A DNA stretch of 64,000 nt from Phycisphaerales bacterium UBA7800 (GTDB lineage: Bacteria; Planctomycetota; Phycisphaerae; Phycisphaerales; Phycisphaeraceae): the NCBI GenBank assembly GCA_002480565.1, contig DLCK01000019.1, positions 1-64,000 of the forward strand, in the 5' to 3' direction. The notes under the pieces are model-generated. The model saw only the letters and a list, made by a program, of their open reading frames with translations. It did not search any database and was not told the origin of the DNA. Shown piece after piece: positions 42,379 through 50,782 of the stretch. The stretch's first letter is position 1. Every line of letters begins with the position of its first letter. The translations under genes were made by a program, and so were the position numbers.

Positions 42379-44469
42379 ATGAGAGATTTATTTATCGATC
42401 GCTTATTCCCATTGCTATTGGTGGTGGGTTTACTGACCTTGCCGGTGAGTGCTCAGAAAAAAGTTGAACAGGCGACGCTTGATCCTCACATTGCGCATTT
42501 GTTTCCAGCAGGCGGACAGGTGGGGACAACCGTGAATGTGATGGTTGCCGGCCAAAGCTTTAATGACATCAAATCCATTCGAGTCACTGGCGAAGATATC
42601 ACCGCTGAACTGCTCGAACGTGTCAGTGACGAATCGTTACGCGTGACGGTGAAACTTGGCCCCAAAGCCAAACCGGGGATGCATGACTTTCGCGTAATTG
42701 CCAGGAATGGTATCTCCAATCGTTTCCGATTTTTCGTCGATCAATATCCCGAAGTCTTAGAAGACAAAGCCGACGACAAGAGCAAAGCGCCGATGGAGAT
42801 TGATCTGGCGGATGCTCAAAAAATCGGCGCGTTACCGGTGGTGGTTAATGGCCGAGTCTTTGGTGCGGATCGTGACTTGTATGCCTTTGAAGCTCGCGCG
42901 GGGCAGACTTTGGTATTTGATGTGAAGGCAAGGGCAATTCTGCCTTATGTCGCTGATGCGGTTCCGGGCTGGTTTCAGTCTTGCATCTCGCTATTGGATG
43001 CAAAGGGGCGTGTGGTCGTCTTTGCGGATGACAATCGGTTTGATCCTGACCCGCGGCTGATACATACGTTTGCGTCTGATGGTACGTACTATATTGAGAT
43101 TCACGATGCACTGTTCCGCGGGCGCGAGGATTGGGTGTATCGCATCCGCATGGGTGAGTTGCCAACGGTGACGCATGTTTACCCGTTGGGTGCAACACGC
43201 AATGAGCAACAGACGTTTGAACTCTTTGGTGTTCACCTGCAACAGAAAACGGTGACAATGAATTTTTCCGATTCATCCAAGTCGATATCACAAATTCAGG
43301 TGACCAATGACAAGGGATTCGTCAGTAACGCAGTGCCGGTGTTGGTCAATGATCTGCCCAGTATCGAGGAAGTCGAACCCAACAACTACAACAAACAGGC
43401 ACAGTTAATCCAGTGGCCCGCATGCGTGAACGGTCGCATCGACAAGCCCGGCGATTTTGACACCTTTTCAATTCAAACGACAAAAAACAATCAGGAGTTA
43501 CTGATCAATGTCTACGCTCGGCGATTGGATTCACCGATGGATTCATTCGTGGATCTAATGGATGGCAAAGGCAAATGGATCAAAGGCTACGACGATCAAG
43601 TCGACGAAGCGTTCCCGCTGATTACGCACCATGCGGACAGTCGTGTTCTATATACCTTCCGTCGCAAAGGTCGTTACATGTTTCGCATTCGTGAGACACA
43701 GGGTAAGGGCGGCTCGGAGTATGCCTACCGCCTGGTAGTCTGCGAGCCTCAGCCGGATTTCGCGTTACGCCTGATGCCGATCAACCGCAGTATTGCGCCC
43801 GGCGGGACCGCTGAACTCACAGCTCAGGTGATCCGTCAACCTGGCTTTACCGCGCCGGTCGCTTTGACCTTCGACAACCTGCCAGAGGGTATGACCATTC
43901 GCGGGGCCAATATCCCCAAGGGGCAGGATGTCGTGCGTTTGACGATTACTGCACCAGATCAACTTGAAGGTACGTTACTCACACCATCATTAACGGGTTG
44001 TGCCACAATAGACAAGCAAACCATCACCCGCATCGCTGACCCCGCGCAGGAAGTGATGCAGGCGTTTATCTATAAACATCGGCCGACGACCGAAGAACTG
44101 CTACTTGCAGTGGCAGAGCCAAAGTACTTTACAGTGAGTCTGGCAGACCCGCAGTTACCCGTGCTTGAAATTCCAGTGGGAGGTGAAGTTGAAGTGACGT
44201 TTAACCTCAAACGTGAAGATAAAAACAAACGAGCTGTTCGACTTGTGGGCTACAACCCAGCCAAGGGTATCAGTGTCAGACCCACCACCATCAAGCCTGG
44301 TGAAACTTCAGGTACGATCAAAATATCAGCGATCAAATGGGCCAAGCCTGGACTTGAAACCAATATCATCATTCATGGTGAGATGAAGCAGGGTAAAAAA
44401 CAGCGCATTGATATCCCCGCACCTGCTGTAACCGTCCGTGTGGTTGCTGCCAGCGATACCGATAAGTAA
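42379..44469 (+). CDS. pre-peptidase C-terminal (PPC) domain protein, exported
   Basis: A secreted protein of 696 residues. The ATG at 42379, with AGAAGGG upstream, gives a clear signal peptide (FPLLLVVGLLTLPVSA, then QKK). PPC-type beta-sandwich segments appear at about residues 130-260 (DRDLYAFEARAGQTLVFDVK) and 330-460 (NGRIDKPGDFDTFSIQT), with Big-like domains between and after. In planctomycetes such proteins usually accompany the DUF1549/DUF1501/WD40 set, and this one follows immediately. The longer frame from the GTG at 42361 overlaps the WD40 stop by four bases. The function is unknown; binding to polysaccharide or cell surface is plausible. Confidence 0.87.
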   Translation: MRDLFIDRLFPLLLVVGLLTLPVSAQKKVEQATLDPHIAHLFPAGGQVGTTVNVMVAGQSFNDIKSIRVTGEDITAELLERVSDESLRVTVKLGPKAKPGMHDFRVIARNGISNRFRFFVDQYPEVLEDKADDKSKAPMEIDLADAQKIGALPVVVNGRVFGADRDLYAFEARAGQTLVFDVKARAILPYVADAVPGWFQSCISLLDAKGRVVVFADDNRFDPDPRLIHTFASDGTYYIEIHDALFRGREDWVYRIRMGELPTVTHVYPLGATRNEQQTFELFGVHLQQKTVTMNFSDSSKSISQIQVTNDKGFVSNAVPVLVNDLPSIEEVEPNNYNKQAQLIQWPACVNGRIDKPGDFDTFSIQTTKNNQELLINVYARRLDSPMDSFVDLMDGKGKWIKGYDDQVDEAFPLITHHADSRVLYTFRRKGRYMFRIRETQGKGGSEYAYRLVVCEPQPDFALRLMPINRSIAPGGTAELTAQVIRQPGFTAPVALTFDNLPEGMTIRGANIPKGQDVVRLTITAPDQLEGTLLTPSLTGCATIDKQTITRIADPAQEVMQAFIYKHRPTTEELLLAVAEPKYFTVSLADPQLPVLEIPVGGEVEVTFNLKREDKNKRAVRLVGYNPAKGISVRPTTIKPGETSGTIKISAIKWAKPGLETNIIIHGEMKQGKKQRIDIPAPAVTVRVVAASDTDK

Positions 44470-44703
44470 TTTTACAGGTCAATTATTTCTGACTGATAAT
44501 AACAAGCAGTACGAGAGTCTATTGATACTTTCGTATGTTCTATCTGATGTATTGATTCTCAGGTTTTTCTCAGAGAGGCATAGAATTATTACGCAGATAG
44601 TAATACCGGAAAACACATATCAAGATTGCCCCCGATTTGACCGATATTTCGAACAATTGTCCATACGTTTGGCTTGTGACTGATAACGTAAAGTTGTTCG
44701 CAT
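44470..44703. other. intergenic region before the signalling operon
   Basis: An AT-rich stretch of 234 bases with no supported gene; a short plus-strand frame at 44438-44683 has no ribosome site. The signalling operon promoter should lie here. Confidence 0.4.
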
Positions 44704-45936
44704 ATGAAAGTATTGATTGTTGAAGATGACCGTGTGACGCGTATGCTCCAGCAACGCTATCTGACGGATTGGGGATTTGATATTCAAATTCTCACCGACG
44801 GTCAGGAAGCCTACGACTATCTAACGCAATCACAGTTACCTAAGCCTTTGATAGTTCTTCTGGACTGGGTGATGCCCAAACGTGACGGTCTTGAAATTCT
44901 CCAGGCACTACAGGAGTCAGGGAACTTTGCGGGGATATATGTGATCATGGTCACCAGTAAACGTGAAGGTGAAGAGATCGCAAAAGCCTTGGATAACGGG
45001 GCGGATGATTATCTACGCAAGCCGTTTCATCCCAAGGAACTCCAGGCCAGAATCAACGTAGGCGTCCGAACTTTGCAAAATGAAAACCAACTCATCGAGC
45101 AAAACCACTTGCTTGATCGTTTTGGAAATGAGATGCATGAGTTGGCAGAAGAACGTGCCAAACAATTGGTTCACGCCGACCGCATGGCATCATTGGGTGT
45201 CATGTCAGCAGGTATTGCTCATGAAATCAACAACTCATCCTCATTTATCTCCGGCAATGTGCAGACTTTCTCACGGGTCTGGGAACGGATGCTCAAGTCC
45301 ATTGATGAGCTACTTAAAACACAACCCGATACCATGCCCGACAAGCAGCTTTTTGAGTTTGTTTTAGATGAAGTTCCCGACATGCTCGATGGTATGCGAC
45401 AAGGTGTTTCACGCATCCATGCTATTGTCAAAGGTCTGACCGAATACTCACGCGATGACTGTGGGAAAATGGATGCTGTCGATTTAAAAAAATGTGTCGA
45501 TGATTCGCTAGTCATTTGTCAAAATCGTATTAAGCATATTGGCAAGATTGATATTAATATCCAACCTGTCAATGGCAAAGTCTATGGGATCGCAAATCAA
45601 ATTGAACAGGTCATTATCAACCTGTTGGGCAATGCTGCAGATGAGTTGGAGCAAACCCCTGAAAGCCGAATTGAAATTGCTGTTGTGCAAGACGGTGACC
45701 ATGCCTTGATCCGAATAATGGATAACGGCAAAGGTGTTAGCCCCGAACTGGCGGATCGCATCTTTGACCCGTTTTTCACCACAAAAGGTGTGGGTAAAGG
45801 AACCGGATTGGGGCTGGCGATCTGCAGCAAGATACTTGCCAATCACAACGGTAAACTCAGCCTTGATCAGTCCTATGAAAATGGCGCTTGTTTCGTCATT
45901 GATTTACCAATCCATGACACGGAGGTACACCCGTGA
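44704..45936 (+). CDS. receiver-histidine kinase fusion
   Basis: A soluble 410-residue protein with an N-terminal receiver (LIVEDDRVTRML, phospho-Asp in VLLDWVMPKRDG, Lys in YLRKPFHP). A coiled linker leads to a HisKA/HATPase kinase: MSAGIAHEINNSSSF holds the phospho-His, NLLGNAADE is the N box, and DNGKGVS and GKGTGLGLAI are the G boxes. There is no membrane segment, so it responds to another kinase or a cytoplasmic signal. Its stop overlaps the GTG of the next receiver gene by four bases (GTGA). Receiver, receiver-kinase and CheA-like kinase follow each other here, suggesting one phosphorelay. Confidence 0.9.
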   Translation: MKVLIVEDDRVTRMLQQRYLTDWGFDIQILTDGQEAYDYLTQSQLPKPLIVLLDWVMPKRDGLEILQALQESGNFAGIYVIMVTSKREGEEIAKALDNGADDYLRKPFHPKELQARINVGVRTLQNENQLIEQNHLLDRFGNEMHELAEERAKQLVHADRMASLGVMSAGIAHEINNSSSFISGNVQTFSRVWERMLKSIDELLKTQPDTMPDKQLFEFVLDEVPDMLDGMRQGVSRIHAIVKGLTEYSRDDCGKMDAVDLKKCVDDSLVICQNRIKHIGKIDINIQPVNGKVYGIANQIEQVIINLLGNAADELEQTPESRIEIAVVQDGDHALIRIMDNGKGVSPELADRIFDPFFTTKGVGKGTGLGLAICSKILANHNGKLSLDQSYENGACFVIDLPIHDTEVHP

Positions 45937-46370
45937 ATGTGTCACTATTGATCGTTGATGATGAAGAGCAGATTCGCCAGATGCTTGCCAGGCACTTTCG
46001 ACTGCTGGGATATGATGTTCATACAGCCTGTGACGGGCAAGATGCAATCGATGTCTTTGAGTCAATGAAAATTGATATTATTATCTCAGACATACTTATG
46101 CCCAATATGAAGGGCACCGATATGCTACGTCATATCAAACGCAGCAGCCCCATGACGCATGTAATTATGATCAGCGGCTATGTCTGTCTGGACAATGCGA
46201 TGTGTTGTATGCGAAATGGTGCACAAACTATCATCTTTAAGCCACTCGAAGATATGACAGAGCTGGAAAACGCAGTGCTTCGAGCCGTTGAAGATATTCA
46301 GCATTGGCTTAAGGTTCTCAAGCAATTGCAATCACAAAAACCGGGAATGGTGGGACATGACACAAAATAA
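45933..46370 (+). CDS. single-domain response regulator
   Basis: A receiver of 145 residues with no output domain. LLIVDDEEQIRQML gives the acidic pair, IIISDILMPNMKG the phospho-Asp, MISGY the switch Ser, and FKPLEDM the Lys. The start is GTG, preceded by GGAGG, and overlaps the upstream kinase stop by four bases; the 3' end overlaps the CheA-like gene by 14 bases. The tight packing suggests stoichiometric synthesis of the three proteins. Confidence 0.88.
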   Translation: MNVSLLIVDDEEQIRQMLARHFRLLGYDVHTACDGQDAIDVFESMKIDIIISDILMPNMKGTDMLRHIKRSSPMTHVIMISGYVCLDNAMCCMRNGAQTIIFKPLEDMTELENAVLRAVEDIQHWLKVLKQLQSQKPGMVGHDTK

Positions 46371-48543
46371 CGCACCAACCATTAATATAGATGATAGTCT
46401 TGTCCAGGAGTTCATTGACGAATCTCTGGACATGCTTTCGTCACTTGACTCCCGTTTTATTGAGCTTGAAGAGCAGCCCGGTGAACTATCTATCATTGAA
46501 GCAATCTTCCGACCCGTTCATTCGATCAAGGGAAACTCCGGATTCTTCGGGTTTGTGCAGGTTAAGCATCTTGCTCATGAGCTTGAAACACTTCTGGATT
46601 TGATGCGTAAAGGTAAACTGCATGTTTGTAGTGATGTGATCAACATCCTGCTTGATGGTATGGATGCACTGCGATTAATGCTATCACGTGTCAAGCAAGG
46701 ACAAAATGAACTTGAAGACGGAGATACTTCCGCTCAGTTGATTATTGATCGTGCTAAAGTTGCAGCCAACGGCGACGATCCAATGGTGCATTGGCAACAA
46801 ATCATCAAAATACTCGACAAAATTTCACCGATGCTTGGTGAACAGGACGGCGATCTAACAGATAGCTTCGGTGAATTAACGCAGTTGCTAACTAAGCTCA
46901 ATCCCGCGAAGTCCGAGACAGGTTCCAATGGCGGTGGCTTGCAGATTCTTTTAGAGATGGTTCAATCACTCAAGCAAAAGCCTGATGATGAGCAGCTTAT
47001 CAGTACCTTCCAAAACCAACTGCATCAATCGCATACCGATACTGAAGATCGTGAAGCTCAAGAAGTACTCGATGAGTTGTTGGAAACACTTGATGTATTT
47101 GCTGGGACGATCGGCCTTGATGAATTGGCGTTGGCAGTCCTTGAGGAAAAACTTAATACGATCAACGCCAACGCCATCCCGATGCCTGAACAGGAAGAAC
47201 AATCGCAACAGGTTCCGTCAAGTGATGGGCAAAGTCAAAATCAAGCTGCTGACGAACAGCAAGCCAATTCATCTACCGAAACTCCCGATAAGCCCTCAGC
47301 TGCCAAATCTACCAAGCCTGCCAAGTCGCATGAGTCCACCAAGACCATGCGAGTCAGTGAAGCTTACATAGATAACTTTCTTGAATATGTAGGCGAATTA
47401 ATTGTCGTCGGAGATATGTATTCCAATGTCTATAACCAGATGATTCTCAGTCAAGTTGAACGCAAGCTCATTACCACACTTAAACGTACCAATGAGACTT
47501 TCAACTCACTAAGTCATCAGCTTCAGGAAAGTATCATGTCCATCCGCTGCGTGCCAGTAGGGACATTGCTTCAAAAGGTGCCACGACTGGTGCGTGATGT
47601 AGCTCGGATATCAGGTAAGGATATATCCGTTTCTGTTACGGGCGATACCGTGGAAATGGACAAGAGTCTTGTTGATCTGCTTGATGCACCGCTGGTTCAT
47701 ATGGTGCGTAACGCAGCAGATCATGGCATTGAAAACCCACAGGCACGTAAAGAAGCTGGTAAACCAGAACAAGGTCATATTCAAGTTGATATTATCGAGT
47801 CCGACTCTCGTATCATGCTCAGTATTGCGGATGATGGTGGCGGTATTCGCCTGGATAAGATCAAAGCCAAAGCTGAATCATTGGGGCTAATCGCACCTGG
47901 TACGGACCTCGATGAGCAAGCATTGATTAACTGTTTGTTTGCATCAGGCGTTTCAACTGCTGAACAGATTACCGATGTCTCCGGCAGAGGTGTCGGTATG
48001 GATGTTGTGAAACGCATGATTGACGATGCAGGTGGTAGTATCAGTATCCAAACCAAACTCGGCGAGGGGACAACCTTCAGTGTGGAATTACCTAAGTCTG
48101 TTACCACGCAAATCATGTCAGCCTATCTATTGGAAGTTGAAGGCCAGAAATATGCCTTACCATTAAATTGCATTCAAGAGACGGTCTGCATTGATCCAGC
48201 CACCGTGAAGTCCGTGATGCAGTCAGGTGAATTGACATACCATAATGGCTCAGCATTCCCTTTGGTTGAGCTCAAAGAGATTCTTGGTTTGCCATCAAGT
48301 CCTCAAACAGGGGAGGATGATGATCGTCAGATACTGGTGTTGGTTCGAAATGAAACGGCAACCGTTGCAGTTAAAATCGACGATGTTCTGGGGATCCAAC
48401 AGATTGTACTCTGCAAAATCGATGGCATGGAAGAAGGTAATGAGTTGATCAAAGGGGGCGCCCAAATGGGTGATGGAACGATCGTACTGATTCTCAATCC
48501 AGATATCCTTCAGGGTTCGATCAGTCGTGATCAAGCAGCATGA
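46357..48543 (+). CDS. cheA: CheA-like hybrid phosphotransfer kinase
   Basis: A cytoplasmic kinase of 728 residues from the ATG at 46357. The N-terminal Hpt domain holds the phospho-His in PVHSIKGNSGFFGF (near residue 50). A Gln- and Ser-rich linker (about 280-320) leads to the dimerisation domain (MRVSEAYIDNFLEYVGEL). The HATPase domain has HMVRNAADHGIENP and DDGGGIRLDK, and GRGVGMDVVK gives the second glycine box. A C-terminal CheW-like domain ends at ILNPDILQ. No CheW, methyl-accepting receptor, CheB or CheR is in the window, so it may serve a non-chemotaxis relay with the two receivers upstream. GGTGGGA is the ribosome site; the longer frame from 46288 is not needed. Confidence 0.9.
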   Translation: MTQNNAPTINIDDSLVQEFIDESLDMLSSLDSRFIELEEQPGELSIIEAIFRPVHSIKGNSGFFGFVQVKHLAHELETLLDLMRKGKLHVCSDVINILLDGMDALRLMLSRVKQGQNELEDGDTSAQLIIDRAKVAANGDDPMVHWQQIIKILDKISPMLGEQDGDLTDSFGELTQLLTKLNPAKSETGSNGGGLQILLEMVQSLKQKPDDEQLISTFQNQLHQSHTDTEDREAQEVLDELLETLDVFAGTIGLDELALAVLEEKLNTINANAIPMPEQEEQSQQVPSSDGQSQNQAADEQQANSSTETPDKPSAAKSTKPAKSHESTKTMRVSEAYIDNFLEYVGELIVVGDMYSNVYNQMILSQVERKLITTLKRTNETFNSLSHQLQESIMSIRCVPVGTLLQKVPRLVRDVARISGKDISVSVTGDTVEMDKSLVDLLDAPLVHMVRNAADHGIENPQARKEAGKPEQGHIQVDIIESDSRIMLSIADDGGGIRLDKIKAKAESLGLIAPGTDLDEQALINCLFASGVSTAEQITDVSGRGVGMDVVKRMIDDAGGSISIQTKLGEGTTFSVELPKSVTTQIMSAYLLEVEGQKYALPLNCIQETVCIDPATVKSVMQSGELTYHNGSAFPLVELKEILGLPSSPQTGEDDDRQILVLVRNETATVAVKIDDVLGIQQIVLCKIDGMEEGNELIKGGAQMGDGTIVLILNPDILQGSISRDQAA

Positions 48544-48546
48544 TGG

Positions 48547-48684
48547 CTAATACCTGTTGAACTGAATCACTGTAAAGAATACATAGCCGATATAAAAACC
48601 GCGAGCCTTACTGGCCCCCCGGACACCTTGGAATTCCCGGAACCAGAATTCGTCGGTAGGGTCCCATGTTAAGACTCGCGGCAT
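48547..48684 (-). other. structured interval with a 45-codon frame, doubtful gene
   Basis: On the minus strand an ATG at 48684 opens a 45-codon frame rich in aromatic residues (LTWDPTDEFWFREF, then FYIGYVFF). There is no ribosome site. CCGCGAG and CTCGCGG arms pair across this interval, with further pairing inside and a T-run after the minus-strand stem (TTTTTATATC). It therefore looks like a large terminator or an inserted structured element behind the zinc-ribbon gene more than a protein gene. Confidence 0.3.
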
Positions 48685-48698
48685 CAATGGATCGACAG

Positions 48699-49076
48699 TT
48701 AAGACATACGTGGTTTGGCAAACCATCCCTTGAGCATGTCCATCACAGTCACATCCTTGAGGTCGGAAAATTCACCAGCATCCAGATACACACCACCACA
48801 CCCCGGACATTGTTCGTACCAGATGTGTGGCTGCTGGTGGTCAACCATCTGACTCATCCTGTGAAGACACTTCGGACAGTCATAAACCCCCAGCTTGTTG
48901 TGCTCTTCCCCCACAGAAGGGCTCCCCGCATCGATGATCTCCGACCCCTTGATTGCAATGAGCTTTTTACACTCATGCAAATCAAACCATAAACCTTTGC
49001 AGCACTCACATCGCTCAATGGTCAATCCTTCAAAATCAACTTCCCGCATCGTGTTCTGACATTTTGGGCAACGCAT
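48699..49076 (-). CDS. zinc-ribbon protein (zf-TFIIB family)
   Basis: A 125-residue protein with two zinc-ribbon modules. The N-terminal CPKCQNTMREV pairs with CECCKGLWFDLHE, the hallmark of bacterial TFIIB-type zinc fingers, and the C-terminal CPKC pairs with CPGCGGVYLDAGE. Each would bind one zinc through four cysteines. The function of the family is unknown; nucleic-acid or protein binding is likely. AAGGAATAAACA precedes the ATG. It is divergent from the sigma-factor gene at 49220. Confidence 0.85.
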   Translation of the reverse strand: MRCPKCQNTMREVDFEGLTIERCECCKGLWFDLHECKKLIAIKGSEIIDAGSPSVGEEHNKLGVYDCPKCLHRMSQMVDHQQPHIWYEQCPGCGGVYLDAGEFSDLKDVTVMDMLKGWFAKPRMS

Positions 49077-49219
49077 TGTTTATTCCTTTCGATTCATAAT
49101 ATAAGACCATTCATGCATCCAAAGATGGGAAATTTGCGTTGGCAGTCGCAGAGATGCATAGTGAAAAAATATTGACGCGCGTACTAAACCCATCGCATTC
49201 CAATTACACTCATGTGTAC

Positions 49220-49822
49220 ATGACTTCATTGAGTTGTACATCACAAGCCACCCCAGTGGATGTATTAAAGGGGGCCAGTCAATCTCCTGCGATGGTGCTT
49301 GATGAGCTTGTCATGCAGGCGATGCGTGGAGATCAGGACTCACGAAACAAGCTCTTGCGATTCATGCAGGATCGTTGGTTTCGCTTTGCCGTTGCAAATA
49401 CAGGTTGTCATGACATGGCGATGGAGGCGACCCAGGAGACAGCTTTACGTGTCCTTGAACAGCTTCAGCGATTTGAAGGTCAGTCCACTTTTTCGACTTG
49501 GTCTTTGGGGATTGCCTTGAATGTCTGCCGTGAACTTAAACGAAAAGCCGCCCGACAGAACCGACGGAGTCTGCTACGCCTTACGTGGTTTAAACAGACT
49601 GAGTCTGTGGCACACCCCGTTGTTGAGCAGGCCGAACATCTGGATTTACTGCACAAGCATCTGGCAGAACTTTCAGATCGACAAAGAGAAGCCATCAGCC
49701 TGCGGTACTTTGAACATTGTACAACTCAGCAGACTGCCGAGTTAATGGGAGTATCCACGGGAACTGTCAAAGCAACCTTGTCTCAGGCCATCTCGCAATT
49801 GCGGCGGAATTGGAGTGATTGA
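49220..49822 (+). CDS. RNA polymerase sigma factor, sigma-70/ECF type
   Basis: A sigma factor with region 2 (AMRGDQDSRNKLLRFMQ, then ATQETALRVLEQLQRF and TFSTWSLGIALNVCRE) and region 4 with a clear helix-turn-helix (LSDRQREAISLRYFEHC, then AELMGVSTGTVKATLS). No regions 1 or 3 are seen. Start codons at 49139 (TTG), 49220 and 49292 are possible; I use 49220, but no ribosome site decides it. The stop is one base before the start of a single-pass membrane protein, the usual place for an anti-sigma factor. Confidence 0.85.
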   Translation: MTSLSCTSQATPVDVLKGASQSPAMVLDELVMQAMRGDQDSRNKLLRFMQDRWFRFAVANTGCHDMAMEATQETALRVLEQLQRFEGQSTFSTWSLGIALNVCRELKRKAARQNRRSLLRLTWFKQTESVAHPVVEQAEHLDLLHKHLAELSDRQREAISLRYFEHCTTQQTAELMGVSTGTVKATLSQAISQLRRNWSD

Positions 49823-49823
49823 T

Positions 49824-50243
49824 ATGTCAGACCAAATAAACAAAAAAACAGAAATCCGCAATGCCTATCATTCACTTAAGTATCAAGGTGACCTGGTTGA
49901 AGATATCAATCAGCGAGTTCCCAAACCACGTCGACGTACCATTGTAAAGCGGATGTCGATTGCAGCTTTGATTGCGTTTACTTTGTGGGTTGGTCTTGCC
50001 ATCGTCTCACAGAAGCATACAAGTCCATTGAATATCTCAAAGCATATGCATTTGAGTTTGAAGGACAGTCTGTCTTTGCCGACTTCTGTTCCTAATTTAA
50101 TCATGCCAGCAATGCCACGTGGTATGTCTTTTACCCCAAGTATTCCCGGGCGATTGCCATCGGTTGGTCAATTGCCTTCCGTTTCAAACGATGCATCACG
50201 TTCGAAATATCCTGTTCCACCTATCAAGGAGTTATCAATATGA
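49824..50243 (+). CDS. single-pass membrane protein, candidate anti-sigma factor
   Basis: A 139-residue protein I do not recognise. Residues 1-44 are hydrophilic and basic, one membrane helix (IAALIAFTLWVGLAIV) sits at about 45-60, and the outside part is rich in Pro, Ser and Met without a fold I can name. It lacks the zinc-binding HxxxCxxC motif of classical anti-sigma factors. Position directly after the sigma gene (one base between) and topology suggest an anti-sigma role by association. GGAG precedes the ATG, and its stop overlaps the next start by four bases. Confidence 0.7.
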   Translation: MSDQINKKTEIRNAYHSLKYQGDLVEDINQRVPKPRRRTIVKRMSIAALIAFTLWVGLAIVSQKHTSPLNISKHMHLSLKDSLSLPTSVPNLIMPAMPRGMSFTPSIPGRLPSVGQLPSVSNDASRSKYPVPPIKELSI

Positions 50244-50701
50244 AAACGCACAACACCAAATATCAACTATGTATTATCGGCTTGCTGGGTCTTGTCGTAG
50301 GCATGCTCGTTGCCAGTCCATCAGCAAATGAAGATCAGCCTGAGAAAGAACATGTCTATGCACAATATCAATCTCCACAGGATGGCTTATTCCAGACTGT
50401 TGGTAACGGGAAAGAAATCACCAACGATCAACTGGCTTTGTTCCAGTCGATATTTGATCTGATCAACCAATATACGGCTGTGGTAGACAACCCTACCGCA
50501 TGCTCGGTTGCTGCGATCATGAGTATTGACGATCACGTCAGTACACCTGAGGAGTCGATTAAACTCCTTGAAAGTACTTTGCAGTCTGCGACCAATGACA
50601 AAGTCCGTCGAGCGATCCGCCTAAAGCTGCTTGAGCTTTACAGCAAGGTCGGCCAGAAGGGTAATGCCCATGAAATGCTTCGCAAGTTGATTATCCAGTA
50701 A
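50240..50701 (+). CDS. exported or membrane-anchored protein, unknown
   Basis: A 153-residue protein with an N-terminal hydrophobic segment (CIIGLLGLVVGMLVA, residues 11-25) ending ASPSA, either a signal peptide or an anchor. The rest is mostly helical and polar, and its last 50 residues look like a TPR-like or coiled helical hairpin (SIKLLESTL, KVRRAIRLKLLELYSK). The ribosome site AAGGAG and the four-base overlap with the previous gene tie it to the sigma/membrane-protein unit. A terminator follows. Confidence 0.7.
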   Translation: MKTHNTKYQLCIIGLLGLVVGMLVASPSANEDQPEKEHVYAQYQSPQDGLFQTVGNGKEITNDQLALFQSIFDLINQYTAVVDNPTACSVAAIMSIDDHVSTPEESIKLLESTLQSATNDKVRRAIRLKLLELYSKVGQKGNAHEMLRKLIIQ

Positions 50702-50727
50702 CATATACTCAACCAATATAAATATAT

Positions 50728-50762
50728 AAACCTTCGGCTGAGAGATCGGTCGAAGGTTTTAT
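50728..50762. terminator. terminator between convergent genes
   Basis: AAACCTTCG pairs with CGAAGGTTT around a 14-base loop. It lies after the 50240 gene and 20 bases past the stop codon of the minus-strand helicase. Confidence 0.75.
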
Positions 50763-50782
50763 ATTCAGGTAGAGGCTTTGGT

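Noticed and set aside
44438..44683. 81-codon plus-strand frame between the PPC gene and the signalling operon
   Set aside because: It begins inside the PPC gene, has no ribosome site and no recognisable features.
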